Notes: generated from the sequence alone by a model not told the origin. A DNA stretch of 64,000 nucleotides from Pseudomonas sp. KBW05 (GCF_003852405.1 NZ_QAJM01000020.1:105480-169479); one strand, 5' to 3'; positions 32,926 through 42,634 are shown, numbered from the stretch's first letter. A program made the numbers and translations.

Positions 32926-34651
32926 TAGGGCCACCTGGTTTGCTCAAGAAGTCGTAGCGCGACGAATCATCGCCGGACCAGACGTGCGTAACGGCTGCCA
33001 GCGTCACCTCAATGACCTCAAGCAAGGCCCGGTTCGCGGGCTGCGCTGGGATCTGGCGGCAGCTCAGCGCGCAATCGGGTACTACGAAGATGTGTTGTGC
33101 CTCAACGGCGGTGAGTATGAGGGCCAACCCTTCATCCTAAATCCTTGGCAGGCGTTCGTGATTGGCTCGCTGTTCGGCTGGAAAGCCGCAGATGGCTACC
33201 GCCGCTTCCGCACCGCGTATGTCGAAACCGGCAAGGGCTCGGGCAAATCGCCACTGGCAGCGGGCATCGGCCTACTAGGAATGACGTCCGACGGCGAGGC
33301 GCGCGCCGAGGTGTATGCGGCCGCGACAAAGAAAGACCAGGCAATGATTCTGTTCCGTGATGCCGTGGCGATGGTCGATCAGTCAGAACTACTGGCCGAA
33401 CGTATCGAGCAGTCAGGCCGTGGCGAAAAGGTGTGGAACCTTGCACACGCAGCGTCTGGCAGCTTCTTCCGTCCGATCAGTGCGGACGACGGCCAGTCAG
33501 GCCCGCGCCCACACATCGCGCTACTAGACGAAATCCACGAACACAAAACACGCATGGTTGTGGACATGATGCGGGCGGGAACAAAAAGCCGCACGCAAGC
33601 GCTGATCGTGATGATCACCAACAGTGGGCACGACCGTACAACCATCTGTTACGACTACCACGAATACGGTATTGCACTGTGCAAGGGCGACAAGCAGGAC
33701 GACAGTTTCTTTGCGTTCATCTGCTCGCTCGATCCAGGTGACGATCCGATCAAGGATGAAGGGTGCTGGTATAAATCGAACCCCAGCCTAGCGTTCGGGA
33801 GGCCAGGTGATGTAAACGGCGGGGTGCCTGGACTCAAGTATTTACGTGAGCAGGTCACCGAAGCCAGGGGCATGCCTTCCAAAGAGTCGAGCGTGCGCCG
33901 TCTGAACTTTTGTGAATGGGTGGACGCCGAGAATCCATGGCTGGCCGCCAACATTTGGCTGGCTTGCGAGGATGACTTTGACGTCGATGAAATACCTGAG
34001 GGCGAGCCTTGTTACGGCGGGCTCGACCTCTCCGGTACCCGCGACCTTACCGCACTGGTACTGTTCTTTCCGCGTCTGAAAAAGGCCCTGTCGTTTTTTT
34101 GGACGCCCAAGGACAGCCTGCTAGATCGTGCGCGCGTTGACCGGGTGCCTTACGACGCCTGGGTGCGCGGTGGCTTCTTGAATGCGCCACCAGGCATGGC
34201 CGTGGACTACTCGGCTGTTGCCACTCTGGTCGGCGAACTCGCTGTTCGGTTCAGTATTCAAGGCATAGCGTTTGACCCGTACCGGATCAAATACTTCACG
34301 CCCGAACTTGAAGCTCAGGGCATCGAAGTGCCATTGCTGCCCCACGGCCAGGGCTACACGGTTTCGAAAGAAACCGGGCTGTGGATGCCGCGCTCAATTG
34401 AACTGACTGAAACACTGCTCACCGAGCAGGGCATCACGATTAAAACCAACCCTGTGCTGCGGTGGAACGCAGCCAGTGCGGTGCTGGATGCGGACCAAAA
34501 AGACAATCGAATATTTGCCAAGCGTAGGAGTACCGGGCGAATCGACGGCGTTGTTGCGCTGGCGATGGCCATCGGTGCGGCAGATCTGCAACCTGTCTTT
34601 GCTGGCGACCGCGACGGCTTCTTCGATAATCCGATCATGGTGGGACTTTAA
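32891..34651 (+). CDS. terminase large subunit
   Basis: A 586-residue HK97-type packaging ATPase/nuclease. Walker A is ETGKGSGKSPLA (about 113-124), Walker B with catalytic Glu is IALLDEIHEH, and the nuclease Asp is in GGLDLSGTRDLTAL. It translocates DNA into the prohead and cuts it. Starts inside the small subunit gene; the portal gene starts on its last base (TAATGG). Confidence 0.95.
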   Translation: MTTNVSPTPISDRATWFAQEVVARRIIAGPDVRNGCQRHLNDLKQGPVRGLRWDLAAAQRAIGYYEDVLCLNGGEYEGQPFILNPWQAFVIGSLFGWKAADGYRRFRTAYVETGKGSGKSPLAAGIGLLGMTSDGEARAEVYAAATKKDQAMILFRDAVAMVDQSELLAERIEQSGRGEKVWNLAHAASGSFFRPISADDGQSGPRPHIALLDEIHEHKTRMVVDMMRAGTKSRTQALIVMITNSGHDRTTICYDYHEYGIALCKGDKQDDSFFAFICSLDPGDDPIKDEGCWYKSNPSLAFGRPGDVNGGVPGLKYLREQVTEARGMPSKESSVRRLNFCEWVDAENPWLAANIWLACEDDFDVDEIPEGEPCYGGLDLSGTRDLTALVLFFPRLKKALSFFWTPKDSLLDRARVDRVPYDAWVRGGFLNAPPGMAVDYSAVATLVGELAVRFSIQGIAFDPYRIKYFTPELEAQGIEVPLLPHGQGYTVSKETGLWMPRSIELTETLLTEQGITIKTNPVLRWNAASAVLDADQKDNRIFAKRRSTGRIDGVVALAMAIGAADLQPVFAGDRDGFFDNPIMVGL

Positions 34652-36072
34652 TGGCACGCGATAAAAAGACCGGGCGAGTTCGTGCCGCCCTCCAGCAGTG
34701 GCTGGGCGTGCCGATCGGGTTGAACAACAGCGCCTTTTGGCAGGAATGGTTCGGCACCTCCAGCAGTGGCAAGTCGGTGACCGTAGACAGTTCGTTGCGC
34801 TTATCCACGGTGTGGGCCTGTGTACGGTTGCTGTCTGAGTCAGTCTCGACGTTGCCCCTCAAACTGTACAAACGAATGCCCGATGGTTCCAGGCAGCCGG
34901 CCACTGACCACCCACTGTACCGGGTGTTGTGCCGCTCTCCGAATATCGAGATGACGCCGCAGCGCTTCATGCTGATGGTCGTGGCCAGCATTTGTCTGCG
35001 CGGCAATGCCTTCATCGAAAAAAAGATGATCGGCAGCCGCATCACGGCATTAGTCCCGCTGTTGCCTCAGTTCATGAAGGTGGAGCGGGCCCGCAACGGT
35101 CGTTTGGAGTACACCTACACCGAGAACGGTGTGCGGCGTGAAATTCCTGAAAAGACGCTGGTGCATATCCGTGGCTTCGGTCTCGATGGCGTTTGCGGGA
35201 TGCTGCCCATTACAACGGGCCGCGACATAATTGGTGCTGCCATGTCGGCTGAGGAAGCCGCCGCCAAGGTGTTTGCCAATGGCTTGCAAGCCTCGGGTTT
35301 CTTGACTGTGGAAGGGGGCGGTGCCCAAGGCGCAGGAACCCTGACCGACAAACAACGCGAATTGCTGCGGTCCAGTTTAGCCGCGTTCAGTAGTTCAACC
35401 AACGCCGGTAAGACGATGGTGTTGGAGGCCGGCTTGAAGTACCAGGGGATCACGATGAACCCCGAAGCCGCTCAGATGCTTGAAACGCGCTCGTTCAACG
35501 TCGAGGAAATTTGTCGATGGTTCCAGGTGCCCCCTTTTATGGTCGGGCACATGGACAAACAGAGCAGCTGGGCGGCGAGCACAGAGGTGCAAAACCTGCA
35601 CTTCCTTACCAACTGCCTACGGCCCTTGCTGGTCAACATCGAACAGGAAATCTCCCGATGCCTGATCGGCGACCTGGACTCTGAAGAGTTCTTTGTGGAG
35701 TTCTCAGTTGAAGGGCTGTTGCGGGCAGACAGCGCGGGCCGCTCGGCCTACTACAACAGCGCGTTGGATCATGGTTGGATGAACCGCAACGAGGTCCGGC
35801 GCAAAGAGAACATGCCGCCGATACCTGGTGGGGAGGTCTACACCGTGCAGGGTGCGATGGTATCGCTGGAGTGGTTGGGGCAGAACGGTGGGCTTTCCGC
35901 AAAAGCAGCCAAGTTCATGCAAGACCTTATGGCCGCTAACGATACCGGCGACCAAGCAACGATCCGCCTGGCCTACGCCGAGGCAGCTAAGGCGCTGCAA
36001 GCGGGTGACCCTGACGGCACCGTGATGGCTCACGCGTTGATCTCTCTCGACCGGCTGAACAAGGCCGCCTGA
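34651..36072 (+). CDS. portal protein (HK97 family)
   Basis: A 473-residue portal: VWACVRLLSESVSTLPLKLYKR, LLPQFMKVERARNGRLEYTY and RWFQVPPFMVGHMDKQSSWAASTEVQN are typical HK97 portal stretches. Twelve copies would form the DNA entry ring at one capsid vertex and bind the terminase. Normal length, no interruption. Confidence 0.95.
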   Translation: MARDKKTGRVRAALQQWLGVPIGLNNSAFWQEWFGTSSSGKSVTVDSSLRLSTVWACVRLLSESVSTLPLKLYKRMPDGSRQPATDHPLYRVLCRSPNIEMTPQRFMLMVVASICLRGNAFIEKKMIGSRITALVPLLPQFMKVERARNGRLEYTYTENGVRREIPEKTLVHIRGFGLDGVCGMLPITTGRDIIGAAMSAEEAAAKVFANGLQASGFLTVEGGGAQGAGTLTDKQRELLRSSLAAFSSSTNAGKTMVLEAGLKYQGITMNPEAAQMLETRSFNVEEICRWFQVPPFMVGHMDKQSSWAASTEVQNLHFLTNCLRPLLVNIEQEISRCLIGDLDSEEFFVEFSVEGLLRADSAGRSAYYNSALDHGWMNRNEVRRKENMPPIPGGEVYTVQGAMVSLEWLGQNGGLSAKAAKFMQDLMAANDTGDQATIRLAYAEAAKALQAGDPDGTVMAHALISLDRLNKAA

Positions 36073-36088
36073 CACCTTCGGAGTTTCC

Positions 36089-36973
36089 ATGACTATTAAA
36101 TCGCTTCCGGCCGCGCCGGCGGCTCGGCCGCGCTCGGACGTTTCTTGCGATATGTCGCCGTTGGCGCTTGATCGCTGGAACCCCGAAATCCGGGCGGCTG
36201 CCGATGAAGACAACACTATCTCGATCTACGACCCTATCGGCTACGACTATTGGACGGGGGAGGGTGTGACCGCCAAGCGGATCAGCGCTGCTTTACGCTC
36301 CATGAACGGCGCTGACGTCATCGTCAACATTAACTCTCCGGGCGGTGATGTGTTCGAAGGGCTTGCGATCTACAACTTGCTCCGCGAACACAAGGGCAAG
36401 GTGACGGTTCGTATCCTGGGGCTTGCTGCGTCGGCCGCGTCGTTTATCGCCATGGCGGGAGATGACATCCAGATCGCCCGTGCAGGGTTCCTGATGATCC
36501 ACAACGCATGGACCATCGTTGGTGGCAATCGCAACGACATCCGAGAGGTCGCTGACTTCCTGGAGCAAATCGATACGGCCCTAGCTGATATTTACGCGGT
36601 CCGCACCGGCGACCTCATCCAGGACATGCAGCGCCTGATGGATGCCGAAACGTGGATGGCTGGTTCGGTTGCAATCGAAGAGGGTTTTGCGGACCAGCTG
36701 CTGCCGTCCGATGCCACCAAACAAGAGGCTAAGGCCGGGAGCCCGCAACAGATCGCGGCGCGCCGGCTGGACGTCATCCTCGCAAAACAAGGGATGCCGC
36801 GCAGTGAGCGGCGTTCGCTGATTCAAGACATCAAGACCGGCAAGCCAGGCGCTGCTGATCAGGGTACGCATGACGCTACCAACCCCCAGGCCATTCCGGC
36901 CGCCGCCATTGCTGAGTTCGAACGGGCTTTCGCCCAATTCAAAACAGCAGCCTCAACAGTACCTGGAGTTTGA
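36089..36973 (+). CDS. ClpP-like head maturation protease
   Basis: A 294-residue protease of the ClpP/S14 prohead type. NSPGGDVFEGLAIYNLL, then GLAASAASFIAMAGD with the catalytic Ser, and AGFLMIHNAW with the His. The C-terminal 80 residues are probably a scaffold-like extension. It cleaves the capsid delta domain during head maturation. Starts 16 bp after the portal gene. Confidence 0.93.
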   Translation: MTIKSLPAAPAARPRSDVSCDMSPLALDRWNPEIRAAADEDNTISIYDPIGYDYWTGEGVTAKRISAALRSMNGADVIVNINSPGGDVFEGLAIYNLLREHKGKVTVRILGLAASAASFIAMAGDDIQIARAGFLMIHNAWTIVGGNRNDIREVADFLEQIDTALADIYAVRTGDLIQDMQRLMDAETWMAGSVAIEEGFADQLLPSDATKQEAKAGSPQQIAARRLDVILAKQGMPRSERRSLIQDIKTGKPGAADQGTHDATNPQAIPAAAIAEFERAFAQFKTAASTVPGV

Positions 36974-36976
36974 TAC

Positions 36977-38194
36977 ATGCCCGATACCGCCGAACTACTC
37001 AAGAACGTCTCTGCCGAATTGGCAAAGGCCAGCAGCGAATTCAGCCAGAAAGCAGAGGCTGCCCTGACCGAAGCCAAAAAGGCTGGAACCCTTTCCGCTG
37101 AAACCAAGGCTGCGGTCGATGAGCTGGCGACTAAGCACAACTCGTTGATGGAAGCTGAAAAGCAACTCAAGGCCAAACTGGGCGAGCTGGAGCAGGAGTT
37201 TGCCCGTTTGCCATCCCTCTCGGCGCCGCAGCCCCGCGACAGCCTAGGCGGCACGGTGATCAAAAGCGAAGCGCTTAAATCATTCGCTGCCAGTATCGAG
37301 GGCAACAAACGGCTGAGCATTCCAGTCAGTGCCGCGCTTCTTTCGGGTGATGTACCTGCCGGTGTGGTCGAGCCACAGCGTCTTCCTGGTATCGACAGTC
37401 TCCCGAAGCAGCGTTTGTTCATCCGCGATTTGATCGCATCTGGGCGTACGACTTCGCCGGCTATCTTTTGGGTGCAGCAAACCGGTTTCACCAACGCCGG
37501 CAAGGCCACGGCAGAAGGCACTGCCAAAGCCTACTCGGCAATCCAATTTGCCGCGAAACTGACGGGTGTGTCGACCATCGCCCATATGTTCAAGTCGTCC
37601 AAACAGATCTTGGACGACTTTGCGCAGCTCGCTTCGACCATCGATGTCGAAATGCTGTATGGGCTGAAATATGTAGAAGAACAGGAAATTCTGTTCGGCG
37701 ACGGTACCGGTGTGCACATGCACGGGATTGTTCCTCAGGCATCCGTTTTCGCTCCGGCATTCGATGTCGAGGACCAATCGGGTATCGATGATCTGCGACT
37801 TGCAATGCTCCAGTGCCAGTTGGCGCGACTGCCTTCCAGCGGCCACGTGCTGCACTTCATGGACTGGGCCAAAATCGAACTGACCAAGGACTCGCTGGGC
37901 CGTTACATCTTGGCCAATCCACTGGGCCTGGCGGGTCCTGTTCTTTGGGGGCTGCCAGTCGTTGCCACTGAGGCTGTTGGTTTCGAGGGCAAGTTCCTCA
38001 CCGGTGCATTCCAAACAGGTGCCCAGCTCTTCGACCGCGAAGACGCGAACGTCGTGATCAGCACCGAAAACGCGGATGACTTCGAAAAGAACATGATCTC
38101 CATCCGCTGTGAAGAGCGGGCGGCGTTGATCGTGAAACGTCCAGAAGCATTCGTTTACGGTCCGTTCACTGCACCTGCTCCGGCGGGTGGTTGA
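36977..38194 (+). CDS. major capsid protein (HK97 fold)
   Basis: A 405-residue capsid protein. The first 75 residues are a coiled-coil delta domain (LLKNVSAELAKASSEFSQKAE onwards), removed by the protease. The HK97 core follows: IRDLIASGRTTSPAIFWVQ, SKQILDDFAQLAS, GLKYVEEQEILFGDGTG and a C-terminal ERAALIVKRPEAFVYG. Located directly behind the protease gene. Confidence 0.95.
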   Translation: MPDTAELLKNVSAELAKASSEFSQKAEAALTEAKKAGTLSAETKAAVDELATKHNSLMEAEKQLKAKLGELEQEFARLPSLSAPQPRDSLGGTVIKSEALKSFAASIEGNKRLSIPVSAALLSGDVPAGVVEPQRLPGIDSLPKQRLFIRDLIASGRTTSPAIFWVQQTGFTNAGKATAEGTAKAYSAIQFAAKLTGVSTIAHMFKSSKQILDDFAQLASTIDVEMLYGLKYVEEQEILFGDGTGVHMHGIVPQASVFAPAFDVEDQSGIDDLRLAMLQCQLARLPSSGHVLHFMDWAKIELTKDSLGRYILANPLGLAGPVLWGLPVVATEAVGFEGKFLTGAFQTGAQLFDREDANVVISTENADDFEKNMISIRCEERAALIVKRPEAFVYGPFTAPAPAGG

Positions 38195-38235
38195 ACTTGA
38201 TTCGGGCCGCCCTTGGCGGCCCGTTGGAGGTCACA

Positions 38236-38637
38236 ATGAAACTGATCACGCTGAAACCGCTCTTTCTGGGTGGCTCGGTTGTGGTTGAGGGCAAGCCCTT
38301 CGAAACCATCGAGCAGCATGGCCGTGAGCTAATCACGAAAGGCTACGCGGTGCTGGATGAATCCGACGCTGAGCCAGTGGTGACGCTCGCTGAAGAGCCC
38401 ACGGCTTTTGCCTTGGCATTCACCAGCGATCAAATTTTACCTACACCGCTGAGCACGGCAGCAGCTCGTATCGGTGACCTGCTGGACCCACCTGCGCCGG
38501 ACGCATCTGATGCACCGGACCTGCTGGACCCGCCTGCGCCGGACGTGCCTGATGCGCTGGACCTGCTGGACCCACCTGCGCGGGATGCACCTGAGGCGTC
38601 GCAGAAGCCCGCTAACCCTAAAAAGAAAGCGAGCTGA
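38236..38637 (+). CDS. phage protein with three 14-residue proline/aspartate repeats
   Basis: A 133-residue protein. ATG 38236 follows TTGGAGG. Residues 1-45 (LITLKPLFLGGSVVVEGKPFETIE) form a small domain often found beside capsid genes. The tail has three units of the type LLDPPAPDxxDAxD, encoded by a 42-bp DNA repeat, ending in a lysine tail. Role unknown; possibly a minor head protein. Confidence 0.7.
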   Translation: MKLITLKPLFLGGSVVVEGKPFETIEQHGRELITKGYAVLDESDAEPVVTLAEEPTAFALAFTSDQILPTPLSTAAARIGDLLDPPAPDASDAPDLLDPPAPDVPDALDLLDPPARDAPEASQKPANPKKKAS

Positions 38638-38639
38638 TT

Positions 38640-38990
38640 ATGGGGGCAATCGATATCACCCTGGCCATGCAACACCTGCGTGCCGAAGTGGAAGATCAGG
38701 CGTACGTCCAGGTGCTGCTTTCCGCTGCGGAGGACAGTGCGGCCCAATACCTGCAACGTCAGTTTTACGCTGACAGTTCCGCCCTTGAGGTGGCTGTGCT
38801 TGGCGGGACAGCGGGCAATGATCCGCTTGTCATCACTGGATCGATTGTGGCGGCATGCTTGCTAACCCTGGGGCATCTGTACGCAAACCGAGAAGACACG
38901 GTAACCGGTATCAACGTCGCCTCGGTGGTTCAATTGCCTATGGGATCCCGAACGCTGCTGCATCCGTATCGGGTGCAGATGGGGGTATAG
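38640..38990 (+). CDS. head-tail connector (gp6-like)
   Basis: A 116-residue adaptor protein of the HK97 gp6 family: ITLAMQHLRAEVEDQAYVQVLLSAAEDSAAQYL, then IVAACLLTLGHLYANRE and PMGSRTLLHPYRVQMGV. It would extend the portal ring. The next gene starts directly after its stop. Confidence 0.85.
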   Translation: MGAIDITLAMQHLRAEVEDQAYVQVLLSAAEDSAAQYLQRQFYADSSALEVAVLGGTAGNDPLVITGSIVAACLLTLGHLYANREDTVTGINVASVVQLPMGSRTLLHPYRVQMGV

Positions 38991-39368
38991 ATGGCCTTTC
39001 GCGAACCTGGCGCTGGTGAATTAAACCGGAGCGTTCTAATCCGGCTGCGCGCAGATGAGCCAGCAACGGATATGGGGCTCGACTCGGTGTTCACGGATGA
39101 ACGCCGCCGGTGGGCCAAGATTGAGCCGGTAGGTACAGCGGTTTATGCAACCGGGGTGCAGACTGAAAACAAGCTGACTCATCGCATTACCCTGCGCTTG
39201 TTGAAAGGAGTGACTGATGCCCATGAAGTTGTACACGGTGACACGATCTACCGAGTGAAGCGCAGTGCAGACCTAAACGGCACCCATCGTTTCACCCAGC
39301 TAGAAGTCGAGGAACTGGGTAGCGATCAGGCGGGAGATGATATTTATGGCAAACTCAGTCGGGGTTGA
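38991..39368 (+). CDS. head closure protein
   Basis: A 125-residue protein of the phage head-tail adaptor/closure family (SPP1 gp16-like). GELNRSVLIRLRADEP, the conserved RRWAKIEPVG with a central Trp, and a beta-rich end DTIYRVKRSADLNGTHRFTQLEVEE. It would seal the connector after packaging. It overlaps the following gene. Confidence 0.85.
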   Translation: MAFREPGAGELNRSVLIRLRADEPATDMGLDSVFTDERRRWAKIEPVGTAVYATGVQTENKLTHRITLRLLKGVTDAHEVVHGDTIYRVKRSADLNGTHRFTQLEVEELGSDQAGDDIYGKLSRG

Positions 39369-39867
39369 CGGTTACATTCACATCGAGGGTTTCGAAAAGT
39401 TTGAGCGCGATGCTTTCGACAAGAAGAAAATCAAGGCTGCAATGCGTAAGGCCGGCAAGTTGGTTCGGCAGCGTGCACAGCTAAACGTCGCATTGTCCCG
39501 TGGCCAGGACAGCTACCCTGTGAATCGAACCGGCGCTTTGCTGGACTCGATCAACTTCAAGGTTTCCCGGTCGGGGTTTCTGGTGAAGATCGCGCCCTAC
39601 AAAACGGGGGCGATGCATGATTACTACCCAGCCTACCTGCACTACGGGGTGAAGCTGGGCGGCCGTATCAAGAAGCTCGCGCCGGGCGAAGGTCGTGGTA
39701 AGAGCAACCGCCGTCGGAAGGGCGCTCGCGCTGCGCTGGTTGCTGACCGCAAGAGCAACGGCTGGCGCATTGAACCACGGGCCAACTACATGAGCGACGC
39801 CCTGCAGGACTCTTCTTCGGCAGTCCGTGCGATTCTGTCGCAGGCTTTCGCTGACGCGCTGGGCTGA
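39346..39867 (+). CDS. HK97 gp10-type head-tail/tail completion protein
   Basis: A 173-residue protein of the HK97 gp10 family: FEKFERDAFDKKKIKAAMRKAGKLVRQRAQ followed by SYPVNRTGALLDSINFKVSRSG. ATG 39346 is preferred to 39337 for spacing to GGGAG. It bridges the head and tail modules. It overlaps the closure gene by 23 bp and is followed by a hairpin. Confidence 0.85.
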   Translation: MANSVGVDGYIHIEGFEKFERDAFDKKKIKAAMRKAGKLVRQRAQLNVALSRGQDSYPVNRTGALLDSINFKVSRSGFLVKIAPYKTGAMHDYYPAYLHYGVKLGGRIKKLAPGEGRGKSNRRRKGARAALVADRKSNGWRIEPRANYMSDALQDSSSAVRAILSQAFADALG

Positions 39868-39896
39868 TCATCCTCAGATATTGACTCAATAAACAA

Positions 39897-39918
39897 CCTC
39901 GCCACGGCGGGGTTTTTT
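39897..39918 (+). terminator. terminator-like hairpin between head and tail modules
   Basis: CCTCGCC-AC-GGCGGGG followed by TTTTTT. It may reduce, rather than end, late transcription here. Confidence 0.65.
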
Positions 39919-39936
39919 ATTACCTGGAACTCACCC

Positions 39937-40527
39937 ATGAAGATCTCTCCAATCGTTGCCCACCTGCGTCAGTACTGCCCTAGCTTCTCCGGGCGAGTGG
40001 CCGGCGGCATTGATTTCGAGGCGGTAGCCGCCAGTGCAAAGTTGAGCCACCCCTCGGCATACGTAATCGCGGTGTCTGACAAGGCCACTCAAAATGACGT
40101 GCAGAACGGCCTGCGCCAGGTAATTACCGACTTTTTCGACGTGGTGCTGGTGGTGGACACCCGGGACGAGCGGGGTCAGGAAGCGGCAGATCTGACCCAC
40201 CTGTTCCGTGCGGAGATCTGGCGGGCCCTGGTCGCCTGGGTGCCTGGCCCGGAATACACGCCGATTGAATACGGGGGCGGGGAGTTGCTTTCGATTAACC
40301 GTAGCCGAGTGGTTTACCGCTTCACCTTCTCGGCGGACTTCCAGATTGGCCGCAATGCGGCCACTGACCCGCCGGAAACGTGGGAAGAGCTGGAGTTAGA
40401 TGGGCTGCCTAGTTTTGCCGGCATCACCTTCGACATGGACTGTATCGACCCGGCAGACCCCAACCTGCAACGACCCGGCCCTGATGGCCGCATCGAAGTG
40501 AAATTCTCAGGAGACGTAACCCCATGA
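39937..40527 (+). CDS. tail terminator / Gp37-like tail protein
   Basis: A 196-residue protein in the tail-terminator position of Mu-type contractile tails. AYVIAVSDKATQNDVQNGLRQVITDFFDVVLVVD and LFRAEIWRALVAWVPGPEY match the Gp37-like family. It would cap the tail tube. It overlaps the DUF2635 gene by 4 bp. Confidence 0.8.
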   Translation: MKISPIVAHLRQYCPSFSGRVAGGIDFEAVAASAKLSHPSAYVIAVSDKATQNDVQNGLRQVITDFFDVVLVVDTRDERGQEAADLTHLFRAEIWRALVAWVPGPEYTPIEYGGGELLSINRSRVVYRFTFSADFQIGRNAATDPPETWEELELDGLPSFAGITFDMDCIDPADPNLQRPGPDGRIEVKFSGDVTP

Positions 40528-40718
40528 CCAAACGCATCACTGTGCGGCCGGCTGCTGGCCGTGCTGTGCCTGACCCGGACGCCGGCGACCTGTTGCCAGG
40601 AGCGGGCCGGGAGGTTCCAGACAACGCTTATTGGCGCCGCCGCCTGGCGGATGGCGACATCACCGTTGAAACCCCTACCAAGACTGCCAAGGCGGTAAAC
40701 CCCGAGGAGCCTAAATAA
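40524..40718 (+). CDS. DUF2635 protein (Mu gp38-like)
   Basis: A 64-residue protein: VRPAAGRAVPDPDAGDLLPGAGREVPDNAYWRRRLADGD. This is the DUF2635 pattern, a small protein always found before the sheath gene in Mu-like tail clusters. Function not established. ATGA overlap on the left and a one-base overlap with the sheath gene. Confidence 0.85.
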   Translation: MTKRITVRPAAGRAVPDPDAGDLLPGAGREVPDNAYWRRRLADGDITVETPTKTAKAVNPEEPK

Positions 40719-42214
40719 TGGCTATTGGATTCAGCAATATCCCGGCCGACATGCGCGTGCCGCTGTTCTACGCGGAGATGGATAACTCGGCGGCGAACAC
40801 CGCTTCGTCATCCATGCGCCGCCTGATCGTGGCTCAGGTCAACGGTGATGCAGCCGCTGAGAACATCGGTTCTTTGGTGCTGGTGCCGAGCCTGGGCCTT
40901 GCCAAGAGCATTGGTGGTTCGGGCTCTATGCTCGCCGCGATGTACGAAGCCTGGCGAAAGGTAGATCCGGCGGGCGAGGTGTGGTGTTTGCCGTTGCAAA
41001 ACACGGAAGGTGCCGCAGCGGCAGGGACGGTAACAGTGGTCGGCACGGCCACCGAGGCCGGGCTACTGAACCTTTATATTGGCGGCGTGCGGGTGCAAGC
41101 CACCGTAACCGCGGCAGCAACGGCCACTGTCGCGGCCGCTGCGCTTGCGGTGAAGATCAATGCTACTGCCGATCTGCCGGTAAAAGCCGTCGCGGCGGCG
41201 GGTGTGGTTACCCTGACGTGCAAGTGGAAGGGCGACAGTGGCAACGACATCGCATTGCAGTTGAACCGCCTGGGCAAAACCAGTGGCGAAATCACCCCCG
41301 CTGGTATCACCGTCACGCTGACCAAAATGCTGGGTGGCGTCGGCGTGCCGGATCAGGTCAGCGCCTTGGCCGCGCTTGGCGACGAGCCTTTCGAGTTCCT
41401 TTGCGTGCCGTGGTCCGACACCAACAGCCTGGACGCCTGGAAGGGCGCGATGGATGACAGCGTGGGCCGCTGGAGCTGGGCCAAGCAATTGTTCGGTCAC
41501 GTCTACGGGGCGAAGCGCGGCACTATTGGAACCCTGGTGGCAGCTGGTCAGACGCGCAATGATCAGCACATGACGATCCAGGCCATGGAGCCCGGTGTGC
41601 CCCAGCCGTTTTGGGTGCAGGCGGCGTCGTTGGCGGCGCGCACAGCGGTGTTTATTTCCGCCGATGCCAGCCGCCCAACGCAAAGCGGTAGCCTGCCTGG
41701 TCTTGATCCTGCACCGGCAAGCGAGCGTTTCACGCTGACGGAGCGTCAGTCGTTGCTCAGCTACGGCATTGCCACCGCGTACTACGAAGGCGGCTATGTG
41801 CGTATCCAGCGCTCGATCACCACGTACCAGAAGAACGCCTACGGCCAGGCGGACAACTCTTATCTGGACAGCGAGACCATGCACCAGTCGGCGTTCATCA
41901 TCCGCCGGATGCAGAGCGTCATCACCAGCAAGTACGGCCGCCACAAGTTGGCCAACGATGGCACCCGGTTCGGTGCGGGCCAGGCCATCGTCACGCCGAG
42001 CACGATTCGTGGCGAGCTGATTGCGCAATACACGCTGCTGGAGTTGGAGGGCCATGTGGAAAACACTGAGCTGTTCGCGCAGCACCTGATCGTTGAGCGC
42101 GACAGTAACGACCCGAGCCGGGTCAACGTGTTGTTCCCGCCTGACTACATCAACGGCCTCCGGGTGTTTGCGTTGCTGAACCAGTTCCGTCTGCAATACA
42201 ACGACGCCGCTTAA
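40718..42214 (+). CDS. contractile tail sheath protein (Mu gpL-like)
   Basis: A 498-residue tail sheath protein with the phage sheath subtilisin-like core. It begins GFSNIPADMRVPLFYAEMDNS and has VPWSDTNSLDAW and RPTQSGSLPGLDPAPASERFT, then the conserved C-terminal domain with YCAM-like TTYQKNAYGQADNSYLDSETM. Presence of a sheath shows that the phage is a myovirus. Confidence 0.95.
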   Translation: MAIGFSNIPADMRVPLFYAEMDNSAANTASSSMRRLIVAQVNGDAAAENIGSLVLVPSLGLAKSIGGSGSMLAAMYEAWRKVDPAGEVWCLPLQNTEGAAAAGTVTVVGTATEAGLLNLYIGGVRVQATVTAAATATVAAAALAVKINATADLPVKAVAAAGVVTLTCKWKGDSGNDIALQLNRLGKTSGEITPAGITVTLTKMLGGVGVPDQVSALAALGDEPFEFLCVPWSDTNSLDAWKGAMDDSVGRWSWAKQLFGHVYGAKRGTIGTLVAAGQTRNDQHMTIQAMEPGVPQPFWVQAASLAARTAVFISADASRPTQSGSLPGLDPAPASERFTLTERQSLLSYGIATAYYEGGYVRIQRSITTYQKNAYGQADNSYLDSETMHQSAFIIRRMQSVITSKYGRHKLANDGTRFGAGQAIVTPSTIRGELIAQYTLLELEGHVENTELFAQHLIVERDSNDPSRVNVLFPPDYINGLRVFALLNQFRLQYNDAA

Positions 42215-42244
42215 CCCATCACGCCGCATTTTCTGAACAACCCC

Positions 42245-42266
42245 AGCCCGCGATGTGCGGGCTTTT
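42245..42266 (+). terminator. terminator-like hairpin after the sheath gene
   Basis: AGCCCGC-GATGT-GCGGGCT followed by TTTGC. Weak T-run; may act in retro-regulation or processing of sheath mRNA. Confidence 0.5.
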
Positions 42267-42280
42267 GCATTCTGGAGACT

Positions 42281-42634
42281 ATGACCATGGGTCAATTAGT
42301 GGCGGGTACCACCTACGTCAAGGTGGATGGCGTGCAGCTGACTATCACAGGCGGTGCGGAAGCGCCCCTGATGGATGTGAAACGGGAAACGATTTTTCCG
42401 GGTTACTACAAGGAAGAGGAGTTGGCGCCGTACGTGAAGATGACCGCGATCCTCGGCTCTGACTTTCCAATCAAAACTCTGGTGAATGGCCGGGATATGA
42501 CGGTTACCACCGAATTCAAAAACGGGCGTGTTTACGTCCTTGCCGGTGCGTATCTGGTCGATGAGCCGTCTTTCAAGGCTGACGACGGCACCGTGGAGTT
42601 GCAATTCGATGGCATCAAGGGGTCATGGCAATGA
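42281..42634 (+). CDS. tail tube protein (Mu gpM-like)
   Basis: A 117-residue (or 115 from ATG 42287) tail tube protein: GQLVAGTTYVKVDGVQLTITGGAEAPLMDVKRE and the conserved GYYKEEELAPYVK. It forms the inner tube surrounded by the sheath. GGAG precedes both possible starts. The ATG of the next gene overlaps its stop. Confidence 0.92.
   Translation: MTMGQLVAGTTYVKVDGVQLTITGGAEAPLMDVKRETIFPGYYKEEELAPYVKMTAILGSDFPIKTLVNGRDMTVTTEFKNGRVYVLAGAYLVDEPSFKADDGTVELQFDGIKGSWQ

Noticed and set aside
41063-42295. 410-codon minus-strand open frame
   Set aside because: Antisense to the tail sheath gene; no ribosome site and no recognisable domain.
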